64,000 nucleotides of DNA from Paramacrobiotus metropolitanus (taxonomy: Eukaryota > Tardigrada > Eutardigrada > Parachela > Macrobiotidae), in assembly GCF_019649055.1 (NCBI RefSeq), contig NW_026570427.1:82197-146196 (forward strand), in the 5' to 3' direction. How positions within the stretch are numbered: the first letter of the stretch is position 1; the number at the start of each line of letters is the position of its first letter. Shown in pieces: positions 46,426 through 58,439 of this stretch. The notes under the pieces were generated by a model. It saw only the letters and a program-made list of their open reading frames with translations, was not told the origin of the DNA and ran no database searches. Both the position numbers and the translations under genes were made by a program.

Positions 46426-47617
46426 GATCGGCCAAGATTACCTTTGCCTCCCCTTTGCCTTTGCCTTTTCACTTTGCCTTTTTCAACTTCACCTTTACCT
46501 TTGCCTTAGCCGCCGCCATTACCTTACCGTTGATATTTACCGTTCCAAAAAACCGTCCCAAATAACCTTTACCGTTGGTTTTAGCCGTTCCATGACAGAT
46601 TGCCGTCAAACAGTTTACCATTTCCGGAATTTCTACGTCCTTTTGAAGTTTTATTCAAAAACAGCATCGCACTTCAACATTGTAAACAACTTCTGCATCA
46701 GCCCGGTTAGCACATTATGATACGAGCAGACCCGGTGCAATTTGCAGTAAGATTATTACGCATCATACATACTAAGATCATTACCATCGTCATATATGAT
46801 AGAACTATCACCGTTATGCATCGGAATTTTTTTATGCCGGACGCATGAGATACTGTAACGAAAGCTAAACGACGGGAATATCAGCACGGAAAATTTCTGA
46901 ACTACCAACTGTGTTATACTTCCACATGTTATAATGTCTTCTACATCCATTATAATGTCTTATACATCCAACAATGTTATAATGTCTTCTTAAGGATACC
47001 CAATCAAAGATATTTCAGAGCTTAATAAAAAAAATGCGGTTTCATTTGACCGCAGCGGACAACGAAAACAATAATACGCTACAATGTTTCGTGACGACTT
47101 GCTTTTCTAAGACGTAGTTTAAAGCCTTGCCGTCGTCGTGCGTTGCGTCTATCTGTACGTTGTAATTCTGTTTCTGTAGTTGGATGTCATAAATTATTTT
47201 CGCTAAACATTTGTGAGTCTAAGTTAACAGTTTACATTGCGGCTACGGGAATAATTGTAGTGAAAGGTAAAATATTGCTTTGACTGCGGGCGAACTTCTG
47301 ATAATTCCTATGTTAATTCTGCAGTATAAATCAAGATTTACCGTGAATGGTATCATAATGTGCTAACCAAACTGATGCAAAACTTGAATAAAACTGCAAA
47401 AGGACGAAGAAATTCCGGAAAAGGTAAACTGTTTGACGGCAGTCTGTCATGTAACGGCTAAAACCAACGGTAAAGGTTATCTGGGACGGTTTTTTGGAAC
47501 GGTAAATTAGAACGGTAAGGAAATGGCGGCGGCAAAGGCAAAGGTAAAGGTGAAGTTGAAAAAGGCAAAGTGAAAAGGCAAAGGCAAAGGGGAGGCAAAG
47601 GTAATCTTGGCCGACCC
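46426..47617. mobile_element. Foldback/Mutator-like element with 9-bp target duplication (second)
   Basis: Arms of about 240 bp (46426-46667 and 47376-47617) are roughly 95% identical in inverted orientation. They start CGGCCAAGATTACCTTTGCC and contain many CTTTGCC/CCTTTA units. ACCATTTGG flanks both ends (46417-46425, 47618-47626). The central 700 bp has a threefold ATAATGTCTTCTACATCCA-like repeat near 46930-46990 and no gene. It is absent from the matching place in the left arm of the inverted duplication, so it inserted after that duplication. Confidence 0.88.
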
Positions 47618-48869
47618 ACCATTTGGCCTACATTTTCAGGTTAGCCGATTACAGCATGGAATCGCGCTCCTTACATTGCATCCTTCTTACAGTGCTTTAA
47701 ATTTTACTACTGGTGAAAAATATGCTGCGCATAGATCGCCGTTCCATGCTATAATTGGCTGACCTGTACAAGCCGGCTGGCAAACTGAAGATGTAAACGT
47801 ACAGGTAAAGTCATATTAGCGCGGAGTTGGCGCTTGAACGGTGGCCGCTACACTACGTTCATCGCGATGCCAAAGTGCTCGCCACAGTTAGATTGCCGCT
47901 TACTGCACCGACTGTTTTCTAGCAACCTCCCGCCAGGCAGTTACGATTGTACTCATTTAAATATATCGCGTGCACCAAACCACCAGCCAGACAGATGCAT
48001 GTTACGTGATCAAGCAGTGTGGCGTGGCGCGCCGTAATGTGGATTTATGCGTAATCCGTAAATTTCTATGTTCGCTGTGTTTACGAGTGCTTAATTTGTC
48101 GACAGGCTTGTACAAGAGTTGCGGCCGGCTCAGGGTATGGTGCCGAGGCGGAATCATGTGAAACCAGCAAGCAACGGGAAACCAGCTAAGAGGAAGCCCG
48201 TCAAACGCCGGGTGGTAGGAACGGCGCATGGTTGGTGCTGTTTTAACATCATCAACCAAGCGTCCTTTTCTACTTCCCAAAAAGAGTAAACAGGCCTTAC
48301 GCCGGAGGTAAACTATTCGCTGTTTTTACTTGATGAGTAATGAGTTTTATTTGCCGGCGTTATTATAGGCAGTTTAGATTATCGCACAGTGTATACGCAC
48401 ATTGTAGGTTATACCCCAATCAGCAGACAAGTTTTTATTTAGCAGTACCGTGAAAAGTTTTTTCTACTGTTACATGAAGATTTTCACGTTGATATCTTCG
48501 CAACACAGCTCCACGCTCCGATTCATTTTAGCGATATGCCTGCCATTTAGCTGATTCAATGCCTGATATGTCCGCTCACTTATCCAGACACCTGCCTGTT
48601 CTCGTTCTCATATATACGGCTGTTAGTTCTCGAAAAGTATTATTCCACCGTCTAAGAACATTCACTGGCTCATCACCTTTTCCGTTTGCTGCCTTTACCG
48701 TCCATTGCAGTCTACTAGGCAATGAGGACGAGCTTACCATGAATATTACGACGTGGCCAATTACGTAAGCAGGAGTGTTATTTCCCCACGACGTTAGCTG
48801 TATAATGTATAATGATTTCTGGACAATACAGTATTGGATTGCCAATTGACAATCCTCCAATAGGGCGGT

Positions 48870-48891
48870 ATTCCGCGTTGCAACGCGGAAT
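48870..48891. repeat. 22-bp perfect palindrome
   Basis: ATTCCGCGTTG followed by its exact reverse complement, inside the outer part of the right arm. A related but imperfect hairpin lies at about 32803-32850 in the left arm. Confidence 0.85.
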
Positions 48892-48999
48892 GCCTTCGTA
48901 TTGGTGGATATCCGCGTTGAAAATCCATAGTGTATCGTATAGGAATCAGGAAGTGGAAGCGTGGACGATTGATCCGCCGGTCTCATTTTTCAATATCCA

Positions 49000-49690
49000 G
49001 ATACGATAGCCGTGTGATTGCGCTTTAACTGCTGCCTTATTTTGACTACGAAAAATGAGAGCAGCGTAACAATGCCTGGAATAATGTCGGAAAAAGATTA
49101 AAGGTAACTTTTTACACATCCGTCGATATTAGTGTCATCATGTACTACTGTTGAGTACTGTATTGGTATTAGTATCGTATACTAACGAGTAAGTATCTGT
49201 ATATTAATATAGCTGCCCACATGTACTGCCTGTGGACTAAAACGTTATTGGAAGTACTACCGTTTTGTAATAGTGCTGCTATTAGTGCAAAGAGTCAACT
49301 GGGGTTACACTAGCGTAGTAACCGAGGCTTATGATTGTCCTGTTGCTACATAGAAAAGGTCACAACAAAAACCACAAAAATCACGAGATATCCGCACGTA
49401 TTTCCGGTCGTACGTCATACACCGTAGTAACCATATCACATGAGAACGCCACACAGCGAGATAAAAATCAAAAGGAATTTGAAAAATTTGCACTTATGGT
49501 CCCAGTTTTTCAGTTTGTTGTGAGCTTTCTAATAAATACCACATATAATTCTGAGCGGATGGTCGCACAGTACGTTAGAAATTCAGGAAAAAATAACAAG
49601 GCAGTTGGTATAGCTCAGTAATATTCTTTAACGGGCAATAGCCACCACGATAACAATAACTGCAAGCGCCGGTACACTACTTAATAGTTA
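49000..49690. other. Intergenic, nothing recognised
   Basis: A 96-codon open stretch (49331-49621) has no recognisable features and is not called. Confidence 0.4.
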
Positions 49691-49694
49691 AAAT

Positions 49695-50123
49695 TTAAAC
49701 ATTAAAAAAACAACCAAAATCTCGATCTTCTCGTGGGTTAAAAGGTAACGTGCTCAAAACAGCCGTAGCATTTCCTTTTACAACGGCGAGAGTAAAACGT
49801 TGCTTAATGAAAGCAGTAGAACGCGCTTCTCCAGTTAAGTCTCGAATTTTACGGCCCATGAAATGCAACAATTCACTGAAAGCGGGGCCAAATACTCCCA
49901 ACGTCTCAATCACTAAAGGATAAAAAAAGTTTCCATTTTCCACAAACGAATATGTCCGGCGCTTGGCATTTTCTGCGAGCTGAGCCACGTATCCAGCTTT
50001 CTTCGAGCTGCCGGTGACATGAGAGTCTGCGACCGTGCACCAAATGGTTACATCCCACACCAGTGGTTTCCCTTGGCGGACTGGAATCAGCGTCATCCCG
50101 TCGGGCTCAGTAATTAGTTGCAC
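49695..50123 (-). mobile_element. LINE remnant: restriction-like endonuclease end, third copy
   Basis: An open frame of 142 codons: PDGMTLIPVRQGKPLVWDVT, a block with LAENAKRRTYSFVENG, IETLGVFGPAFSELLHFMGR, TAFIKQRFTLAVVKGNATAV and a C-terminal GCFFNV then stop. Same subfamily as 39601-40375 (same C-terminus), truncated at the 5' side before the zinc finger. The PD...D pair of the endonuclease core is retained. Confidence 0.65.
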
Positions 50124-50389
50124 GGCTTTAAAGCGATTCCCGTCATCGACAAGATTTTTATTTCCTCAGAACTTTTAGTTTATAATTACTGAATTGATTC
50201 AGTAAAATGTCATCGTACCTTGAGCGTCACTGGCACAGTCACCACCTTCAGTTCAATGGATAAAGCATTTTACATACTTGCATGAACAACAGAACATAAA
50301 ACAACCATTCCCCAGCAGATACACTCGAATCACAACAAAACCACTTCCTCTATACTGTCTTGCTCGAGAACTGTCCGTTTAATTCGCAA

Positions 50390-50830
50390 AATATCGCATC
50401 CCCGCGCTGTATCTGTGTGGACAAGCGCTAGCGAAAACTTTGGCGCGTTGGACGGTAGTAGAAACCAGGCCGCTTCCGGTCTTGTCCACGAGTTTCTTAG
50501 TGCCGTCTTCCCAAAGTCCGTAGATCTCCTACGCCACCGGGAAGAAATCGTATCTTAGGTAACAGCCAGCAGCGTTTCGTTAGCTTTCCCCTTTCTGCTT
50601 GCTCCGCGGCTTCCCCGGCGTTTACGGAAGTGCGCTTAATATAAAGGTCCACGGCCGTTGGTTTGCCACGCTCCCGTGGGACCAATGTGATGACATCCGG
50701 CCTTTTCAGATCTTTGATGCAAAGGCCTTTTGGCTCCATTCTGGCTGGGAACCCGGCAGTCTTCAGTCTCCGAGCAAACTAGCCGCCGATGCCATTCTTT
50801 CGTATGTATGGCTAGGAGAGCATAACTTAA
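50390..50830 (-). mobile_element. LINE remnant: restriction-like endonuclease end, fourth copy
   Basis: Minus-strand sequence has KRPDVITLVPRERGKPTAVD, then TSVNAGEAAEQAERGKLTK, with the C-terminal part in other frames. It resembles the copy at 60600-60990 more than the GCFFNV copies. Confidence 0.55.
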
Positions 50831-51178
50831 GGAAGTCATCCGATGACAATTTCGCAGCCAGCGAACTGCAGGGTTTTTTTCTCTTTCTAAGACAAAACTT
50901 TTCATTGAATGTAGCCAATAACTTCTTACTCTATGTTGTTTGTCTTCGAAGAATAACACCATGCAATAGCCACTCTTCTTGTGTAGTCAATAAAATTGCA
51001 CCCGCGCGCGCACTACATAAGCTGCTACTTGTTTTGTGGAGAAACAGCCACCCCAGTTCCACAATGTAGAAAGATAGAAAAAATGTCACTAAGAGGCCAA
51101 GCTGCAGGGCGCAGAACACCGTAGTGGCATCGCCTTCAAAATCCAGCCTTCGAAGAAGCGAGCGAACCTTTTTGCCCG

Positions 51179-51848
51179 AAATTCAGAAAAATTTCATATT
51201 TTGTAAACTGATAGTATACTATCGTAATATGCTTAAAAAAATATTTTCATCTGCCATGGTCAAGGGGGCGTGGCCAGACAGCATTTAAAAGTTTGCATAT
51301 TATCACATACTATGCAATGCAGTGAGTCGATCGAGTTATTCGTAATTAGTTTTATATTGAATTTTTACTGTAGCACCGTGGACTTTTGCAGCTGTCGAGT
51401 GGTGATGTAAACGATGCCCACGTGCGGCGGCTCGTGTCATTGCTGCTTCAGTATACATTTTCGAAAATTTTTTATCAACTAGTACTGTATGTAGTAAACC
51501 GTGCAAAAAACTTATTTTACTAATTATTAGCAGATACGTACTCGTACTGCACCTCATAACAAATTTTCGAAAATGTGTATTTAGGCAGCAGTGACACGAG
51601 CCGCCGCATGTGTGTTTCGTTTAGATCACCACTCGACAAATGCAAAAGTTCTCGGTGCTACAGTAAAAGTTCAATACAAAACTAATTACGAATAACTCCA
51701 CTCACTGCATTGCACAGTGTGTGATAATATGCAAACTTTTACATTCTGTCTGGCCACGCCCCCTTGACCATGGCAGATGAAAATATTTTTTTAAGCATAT
51801 TACGATAGTATACTATCAGTTTACAAAATATGAAATTTTTCTGAATTT
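51179..51848. mobile_element. Inverted-repeat element with about 290-bp arms
   Basis: Arms 51179-51474 and 51558-51848 pair almost end to end, beginning AAATTCAGAAAAATTTCATA. They include TGATAGTATACTATCGTAAT and GGGGGCGTGGCCAGAC. The unpaired centre is only about 80 bp. No clear target duplication and no gene. Confidence 0.85.
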
Positions 51849-51870
51849 GGAGGACCCCTATGTGCCCTGG

Positions 51871-52083
51871 TAAGCTCATATAACGGAGTCGCCGCCGTAC
51901 ATGGGCGGCTGTGACATCGCCGTGTTAGAAGTTAATTCAGAGGAGCTCGAATTCAGTTTAAAGACATCAACTTTGAAGAAATGAAGAAAAACTTAAACAG
52001 AAATCAAGGTGAACTAAATTAACTTCTAACACGGCGATGTCACAGCCGCCCATGTACGGCGGCGACTCCATTATATGAGCTTA
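51871..52083. mobile_element. 213-bp MITE, 68-bp TIRs, TA flanks
   Basis: TAAGCTCATATAACGGAGTC at the left matches, inverted, GACTCCATTATATGAGCTTA at the right. TA at each end is a plausible target duplication. The arms share CGCCGCCGTACATGGGCGGC and a GTGACATCGCCGTG segment. It lies 22 bp from the preceding inverted-repeat element. Confidence 0.88.
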
Positions 52084-52882
52084 GTGCAGTGGCTCACGTG
52101 GCGTTGCTAAAGCGCTTTCGCCACTGATTTCTTTACGACGCAATTGCAAGAAAACGTTTCAAGCTTTTTTAAAAATTTCAAGTACTCTGTAAAGAGTAAA
52201 TCCTCCTTAATTGGATAAAGAAGAAAACTGGAAGAAAATCGGTTTGGGGAACTTAATATTTTGGGTGTTTCACTTGAACGACCATACGAGTAGTGGATGT
52301 GCGCCGGCGTTTCTGCTGTATTGAGTTAAACAGAAAATTAATTATCGCTATGTTGCAATCAGGTTAACAAGTAATAAACGCGTTGTCTTAACCATAGAAA
52401 GAGCAGCTTACCGCCTCCACCATCTGATCTTCTCTTGGGTTTAAACCCAAAAATTCACCGAAAACATTAACCGGCAATTTGCAAAACACAGACGCTCAGG
52501 CAACCTTAGTATCCATACATAATTTCGCGGAAATACAGTCTAACACACAGCAGACTATGATAACTATAGACTGTTATCGATATCGGAGATTAGTACGTGT
52601 CGACTGTCAAGTGTGGATAATCGTTACCGCATGCTACCAACACTGAAATGTGGAATGGCGCATGGCGGCAGCATAACTGTATCAGAGACAGAGCTTGCAC
52701 GCTGAATCGCTGATAAAGTCTTGTTATTGTTATGCGGTATTAACCTAGTCTACAAATAATATCACGATCACACCGATTTACACGCAGCTGCTTGAAACGC
52801 CAGTTAGATCCGCAGTTTACCGATAATCGCAGGAAGTTAAAGCACTTTCCGTCTGTTTCGTAGCTGCTCAACCCGATCAACG
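52084..52882. other. Upstream region of P450 D
   Basis: No gene or recognisable repeat. The leader before the ATG (CTCAACCCGATCAACG) is less like that of B and C. Confidence 0.45.
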
Positions 52883-54952
52883 ATGTTGCTAGCGTTGCTC
52901 GGGACGCTGTTCAGCGGTGCGCTGCTATACAGCCTGTATTACATCGCGGCGTGGTACCTGCGCGAATGGCGCTACCGCTGGCCGCCGGGACCGCGTTGTC
53001 TGCCGCTGATCGGGTTGCCGCTAATGCCGTCCGACCTCAAATCATTCCATCGCGTCCACTATGACTTCGCTAAGAAGTACGGCAGTATAGTGCGCACCAT
53101 GATCGGTCCCATCGTCACCGTCCAGCTCAACGATCCCAAAGTTATCAAGGAGGCCTTCTCCCGCGATGTCTTCGTGCCGCGACCCACATCCTGGTATTTT
53201 TATTTCGACGAACGCGCCCGCATAAACGACGGTGCAACCGGTAAATCGTGATATAAAAACTAGTCAAGTTCGTCTCGAAGAGAGGCGAGAACTTCTAGCG
53301 AACAATCTAGTTGGCGTGCACTGGCAGACCGGAGCGTTGCTAATGCCTAATTTGCGTTAGTAATTGCTCTTACTTCCGTAACGAACTCCCGTAACGGACA
53401 CAGATACAATTTTGCATTGCTGCAAAATTTAGAGGACCTCCGGCTCTGGCTCAGGTCGACTAGCTTAGTCGAATTTAACCACAGCAATCCGCATTTTCAC
53501 AGAAATAAGCATGTACAGTATCGTACGTTGTAGGTGTCATCTTCAGCAAAGGTCAAACATGGAAAGACCATCGCGGCTTTATTCTGCAGAAACTGCGCGA
53601 TTTCGGCGTGGGCAAATTCAAGATGGAGGAGAAGATCGTCGAAGAGACGGCGACACTGATTAAACTGCTGGAGGCGGCCAACGGCCAACCAATCGACACG
53701 CGCGCACCGTTAAGCAGCACCGTCGCCAACGTCATCGGCAGCGTCCTCATGGGAACGCGCTACGCTCCCGACGACCCGGTCTTCGTGGACGTAATGCGCT
53801 GGACTTGCGAGATCATCCAGTTCACCCCGAAGAAGGTCTTCTTGGCGCTCTTTCCCTTTTTGCGCCATGTTCCACCTTTCAGCGCCACCTACGCCGAAGT
53901 ACTGGGGACCTTACGCGGCTTCAAGGCTTTCTTCCGGAAACCCATTCAAGAGCATTTGGACAACTGGCAGCCGGATCGCAATGCCGATTTTATCGACACG
54001 TACATCGCCGCCGTGAAGGAGCAGCAGCCGGCGACGTTTAACAGTGCGTGACCTTTTCCTTTGTTTTTATGCGGAATACAGTGCTACGTGGTGCATTCAC
54101 AGTGAATGAGTTGCAATTGACATTGGACGATCTTTTCGAAGCTGGGTTCGAAACCACGACGACAACGCTGCGATGGGTAACTCAAATCCAGTTGGATCAA
54201 GTTTAATATTATAAATAACTTCTTATTAATTTATGAAGCGGTTTTTTAATGACGATTTTCGTTGGTGGTAGGCGTTTCTGTTAATGGCCGCCCATCCCGA
54301 TATTCAAGCTAAAGTGCACGCCGAACTGGACAAGAATATTCCGCTCGGAACGTACGTTAAACTCTCAGATAAGGAGCAGTTGCCGTACACGGAGGCGACG
54401 ATCACGGAGGTGCACCGCTTCGCCAGCATCTTCCCGTTGGGCGCCTACCACGCTGCGGAGGAGGACGCCACCATCCAGGGATACGACATCCCCAAAGGTT
54501 ACTTCTGGCATTTTCCGCATACCTTGTCCACTTTTAATTAGGATGATCTTTGGCAGGTACCTGGCTGCAGGCCAACATCTACTTCGTCCACCACAACACT
54601 GACTGGTGGGATGCGCCCGAACAGTTCAATCCCGACCGCTTCCTGACCGGGAAAAACCAGGTGCAGGCTTCGGACAACGTCATCCCTTTCGGCCTCGGTA
54701 CGCTACATTTATGCTGCGGATAGGGTGATTAAGAAGGGTGACGGCAGTGTCGTTGCAGGGAAGCGGCGTTGCCTGGGCGAGGCGTTGGCGCGCGCCGAAC
54801 TCTTCATCATCTTCACTGCCGTCATGCAGCGCTTCACCGTCCACTTGCCAGACAGCGTCCAGACGGCTGATCTGACGCCTACCATGGGAGTCCTCACCGA
54901 CACGCAGCCCCATAAGCTGTGTTTCGTCTCCCGTAATAATCCTATATATTAA
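52883..54952 (+). CDS. Cytochrome P450, CYP2-clan-like (gene D), intact
   Basis: Exons 52883-53240, 53534-54043, 54103-54176, 54272-54497, 54557-54697 and 54759-54952 encode 500 residues. Membrane anchor, PPGP, WKDHR, AGFETTTTTL, EVHR, FNPDRF and FGLGKRRCLG (haem Cys441) are all present. Exon 1 has a 6-bp in-frame expansion (WYFYFDERA against WYFDERA). The last exon is 9 bp longer than in A-C, the tail reading NNPIY, because the stop lies in the first unit of an 87-bp tandem duplication. It stands alone about 28 kb from gene C, separated by the duplicated, transposon-rich block. Role as for the paralogues; substrate unknown. Confidence 0.93.
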
Positions 54953-55114
54953 TAAAATAAGCCTTAGCGAATTCCATTTCTGTCTCCCTTTTTTGAGCGA
55001 GCCACTGAACCAAACTTTGATGTCTATCCTATATATTAATAAAATAAGCCTTAGCGAATTCCATTTCTGTCTCCCTTTTTTGAGCGAGCCACTGAACCAA
55101 ACTTTGATGTCTAT
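54941..55114. repeat. 87-bp tandem duplication at the P450 D 3' end
   Basis: Two identical head-to-tail units, 54941-55027 and 55028-55114, each starting CCTATATATTAATAAAATAA. Each contains the TAA that ends gene D (first unit) and an AATAAA that can serve as a polyadenylation signal. Confidence 0.95.
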
Positions 55115-55733
55115 ATGTCATTTAATAGCCGTTAGTTTGCAGATTTGCAGAAACCAGTTAGTTTTTTGAAAATATGTGAAGTTTCCGAGAAAATCTTAAA
55201 AGATCTTAACATACAAAGTCTATGGGAAAAGTGGAGAAGCCACCACTGCAAACCCACCCACGCCACCACCCTGATGAACAGCATAGGAAAACTTCAGGAA
55301 AAGCATTCATCTACACTTGATGGAACTTTGGTGTCCCTTAGTTATCCAATTGCCTTTAGTTCATAAAGTTTTTATTAAGAGTTAGTTTTTAAAAAATGTA
55401 GGCTTTGAAAGTGATGATTTTTAAAACTGAACATGCGGAATCTTCTGGAAAGTGGGAACGCCTCTAACTCCAAAGATAAAGTAGTTGCCTTTCGCAACGG
55501 GTTGATTAGATTTAATATTGAAACTGCTTCCCCAGGGCGGTTGGCTTTGGCAACATCGTGATGACGTGCCAATAAACATCGGAAATCGCCAATAAACATA
55601 TTATTTTGTGAGAGACTGAAATTCGATTTCAGGAATTTTGGTGTTCGACTGGAAATGATGTGGACTGCTTGAGCAAAACAACGAGTCTCAGTCCCGCCGG
55701 GCGTACGGACAAGGGTTCCAGTCTAACCACCGC
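55115..55733. other. Intergenic, nothing recognised
   Basis: Two short open stretches have no recognisable features. Confidence 0.4.
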
Positions 55734-55734
55734 C

Positions 55735-55831
55735 GGGGGAGGGGAGGGAGGGAAGGCGGCCCAAGTCTTTTCCGGTGACTGAAGTGAGGAGCGCGTATTT
55801 TTAATGTCCGCAGGGGGAGGGACGAGGGAGG
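55735..55831 (+). other. Two G-quadruplex motifs
   Basis: GGGGGAGGGGAGGGAGGG (55735-55752) has four G-runs with single-base loops. About 60 bp on, near 55813-55833, GGGGGAGGGACGAGGGAGGGG has four more. The surrounding DNA is A/T-rich, so the island stands out. Confidence 0.75.
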
Positions 55832-55833
55832 GG

Positions 55834-56871
55834 AGATTAAAATATTTTCCAAAAGACTAAGGAACGTAGAAAAGCGGTTTTATTAAAACAAAAAACGCAT
55901 TTTTTAGCATTAAAAAGTTTAAAACAAACAGAAGATTCAAAAATCAAACTTATCCGCTTTCTAATCATATTTCCACCAGCTATAAAGCAATCCGTCAGAT
56001 CATCTCCCATCAAAGGTCAAAACTAAAAAACCCAGGAGGAGGTGTGCAAGCAGTACGAGGAAACTGGACACCGGAAAGCATTTTTATTCTAAGTGGTCTA
56101 AAGGTTAACAACGGTGGTCGTACCGTCGTATCACTGGATTGTTTTGTCCGTCACAACGCACTGGCTAAAATTTAACAAAGCTCAGAATGGTATCTGAACC
56201 AGTAGAATTACTGTAATACGGCTATATACAGTAATTATGGAGTTTTTCTTATTTGTAGTTCTTGACAACTCACCAGCATATGCTGCTGACTGATTTGGGA
56301 AAAGCTTAAAAACTTTTTTTTATAACTGCAAAAAAAGGCATACATGTATTCCTAGAAATAATGGAAATTGTCAAATTTTGCGGGTTTGATTTAAGATTAA
56401 ATCTGAAGTCAGCGGAACACGACAATGTTTTCTCAAAGCGGCCCTAAACATTTAATTAGTAAACTGTGATACATTTTAACTCCTATTAATATGTCAGTGA
56501 ACTATGGCCAAAATAAAGAATAATTTACGACATAAGTTACGATAAGTAGTCAACCAATAGGTACGGTATATGGCAAATACTGTCTGCCTCTGCCAGTGAA
56601 ACTATTATATATTATTATTATTATACGCTCCGCTCAATAAAACTAAATTTGTATTTTGTAGTCATTGGTTTGTCCTCTGCAGTTTTCGTAAATAACAATT
56701 TATCGCCAATTTATTCCGCGCAGTTTGCGCGGGGTCTACTAGTAGTAACTTTAATTCAGCAACAGTACAAGTACAGTGAAGTACGATGATAGCATGACAA
56801 TAAATCTACCGAACACTAAAGACAGTCAGACAAAACAATATCAGCATAAAACACAGAATCTCCACACGCCA
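55834..56871. other. A/T-rich intergenic DNA
   Basis: No gene or repeat is supported. Confidence 0.4.
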
Positions 56872-57190
56872 CACCAACTAGATCACTGGTTGAATGGCGA
56901 AAACGCGCCGAAGCGCTTTGGGGTAATACTCGCCCCAGATCCCATCGGGCATGACACACAGAGACTCCGGATTTACACCTCCACGTCCCATCCACCCATC
57001 CAGAGGGTTCGGGAGATCCACTCCACGGTCCAATGTGAGCGAAACGACGGCTTCCAGAATGACCATCCATGCGTCCCCGAAAACAGAAAACACAGAGCCC
57101 CCGAACGCTGCACCAAATAGGTCACTGGTTGAACGGCGAAAACGCGCCGAAGCGCTTTGGGTTAATACTCGCCCCAGATCACATCGAGCA
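56872..57190. repeat. Direct repeat of about 80 bp, 237 bp apart
   Basis: TCACTGGTTGAATGGCGAAA and the following GCGCCGAAGCGCTTTGGG-TAATACTCGCCCCAGATC occur at about 56882 and 57120 with few differences. The sequence is open in more than one frame but no family is seen. Confidence 0.7.
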
Positions 57191-57639
57191 CAACGTTCAG
57201 AAACACCGAGCTTCCCGCCAACAGGGCCGACGAAGTCTTCTCCGCGGGATGAATCCAGGAACCGATTCAACTCCATGATATGAGAGACGGTCCAGACGGA
57301 TGAACAAAGCGAATCAGATGGCGAAGTGAGATGTTACACGGGTGCTAGAGAGCCTCCAGTGGCGGATGCTGGCAGAACCCGACCGTGAAAGCGCTCAGGA
57401 CTTGTCCCTGTCAATCTGGCGTTAACCAGAATGGCAGGGCTCAGTTTACCACTCAAAAATATCCGCAAAAATAAAATGACAACACAGGAAATTCAAAACT
57501 CTAGACAAAGACTGTCTAGACTACTTACAATTAGATGACGCTGACGGTGAGTTGGCTGACTTCGTTGACTACGTTGATTGACAAATTGTACAAGCTAGCA
57601 GCCATTTACAGTTTACACTGATAATAATTATTACTTTCC

Positions 57640-58226
57640 CTTATCTGGGCTCCCGAGCAATATGAGCAACCCTCTACATGGGCGGTTACGTTCCTCACAC
57701 TTTCGCAGCTATTATCAGTGTTATGACTTATGACTGACTGAAAATTTTAACCAGTACCGTCTGTACTTTTGTAGCATTTAGTTTGTATCAAAGTGCTCAG
57801 GCTGCATTAACGACAGATTCAAAATCTTTCTAAAATTTATGTTTGTGACTTTGCCAAATGGACCGTGAAGATGCGATTTTGTTTGCTGTAAAGTGCTTGC
57901 ACGATGGTGCACGATGGTACACTATATCGTCGTTAAATACTGCTGCCAAGCGCTATCTGTACAATGCTCATTTTTCGGTTTGTTCATGGTGAATCCGGTT
58001 GAAATTAATGCAAAAAATATATATGTAGATAAATATATAAATATAATTCGGATGTGAAATTTCGGAATTCGTCGGTATGCTCACTTGTATATCCGATCGA
58101 AAGAAGTAGAAAAGGGTTCTGCTATAAATCCGATAAATTTAATTTGACGGGTATTGATAACTAGCCGGGAGTCCAAATAAGGAGAGTAATATAAAGGGAG
58201 CCCATATAAGGCAGTAATCGAAGTAA
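57640..58226. mobile_element. Second, truncated copy of the inner MITE of SADIG gene 1
   Basis: 58030-58226 matches 28965-29163 (shared GATGTGAAATTTCGGAATTC, TTCTGCTATAAATCCGATAA, GGAGCCCATATAAGGCAGTA). A partial left end (CCCTTATCTGGGCTCC) lies at 57640. Confidence 0.6.
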
Positions 58227-58439
58227 AAAACTGGACTGTACAGGAAAGTGGACTGGCCCAATGTTGAAACTGCATTGGTGATTTTCCTCTAACATTATTC
58301 CACTAGGAGAACTTTGCAGTTTGCGGGCGTTTTTCCATATGCGTTGTCCGGAAATTTTGCAGACACTCTGTGGTTTATGCAGAAACATCGAAGTGATCGC
58401 CTTTTTTCCAAAGAATACCAAAAAACGTTTTTCAGATGT

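Larger units (their letters stand above)
41880..48990. repeat. Right arm of the large inverted duplication
   Basis: Mirror of 32720-39600. It is longer than the left arm because a foldback element (46426-47617) and a MITE (42151-42385) are present only here. Confidence 0.8.

Noticed and set aside
56776-57283. 114-codon and 110-codon overlapping frames
   Set aside because: They fall on an internal direct repeat, are open on both strands and show no domain or splice context.
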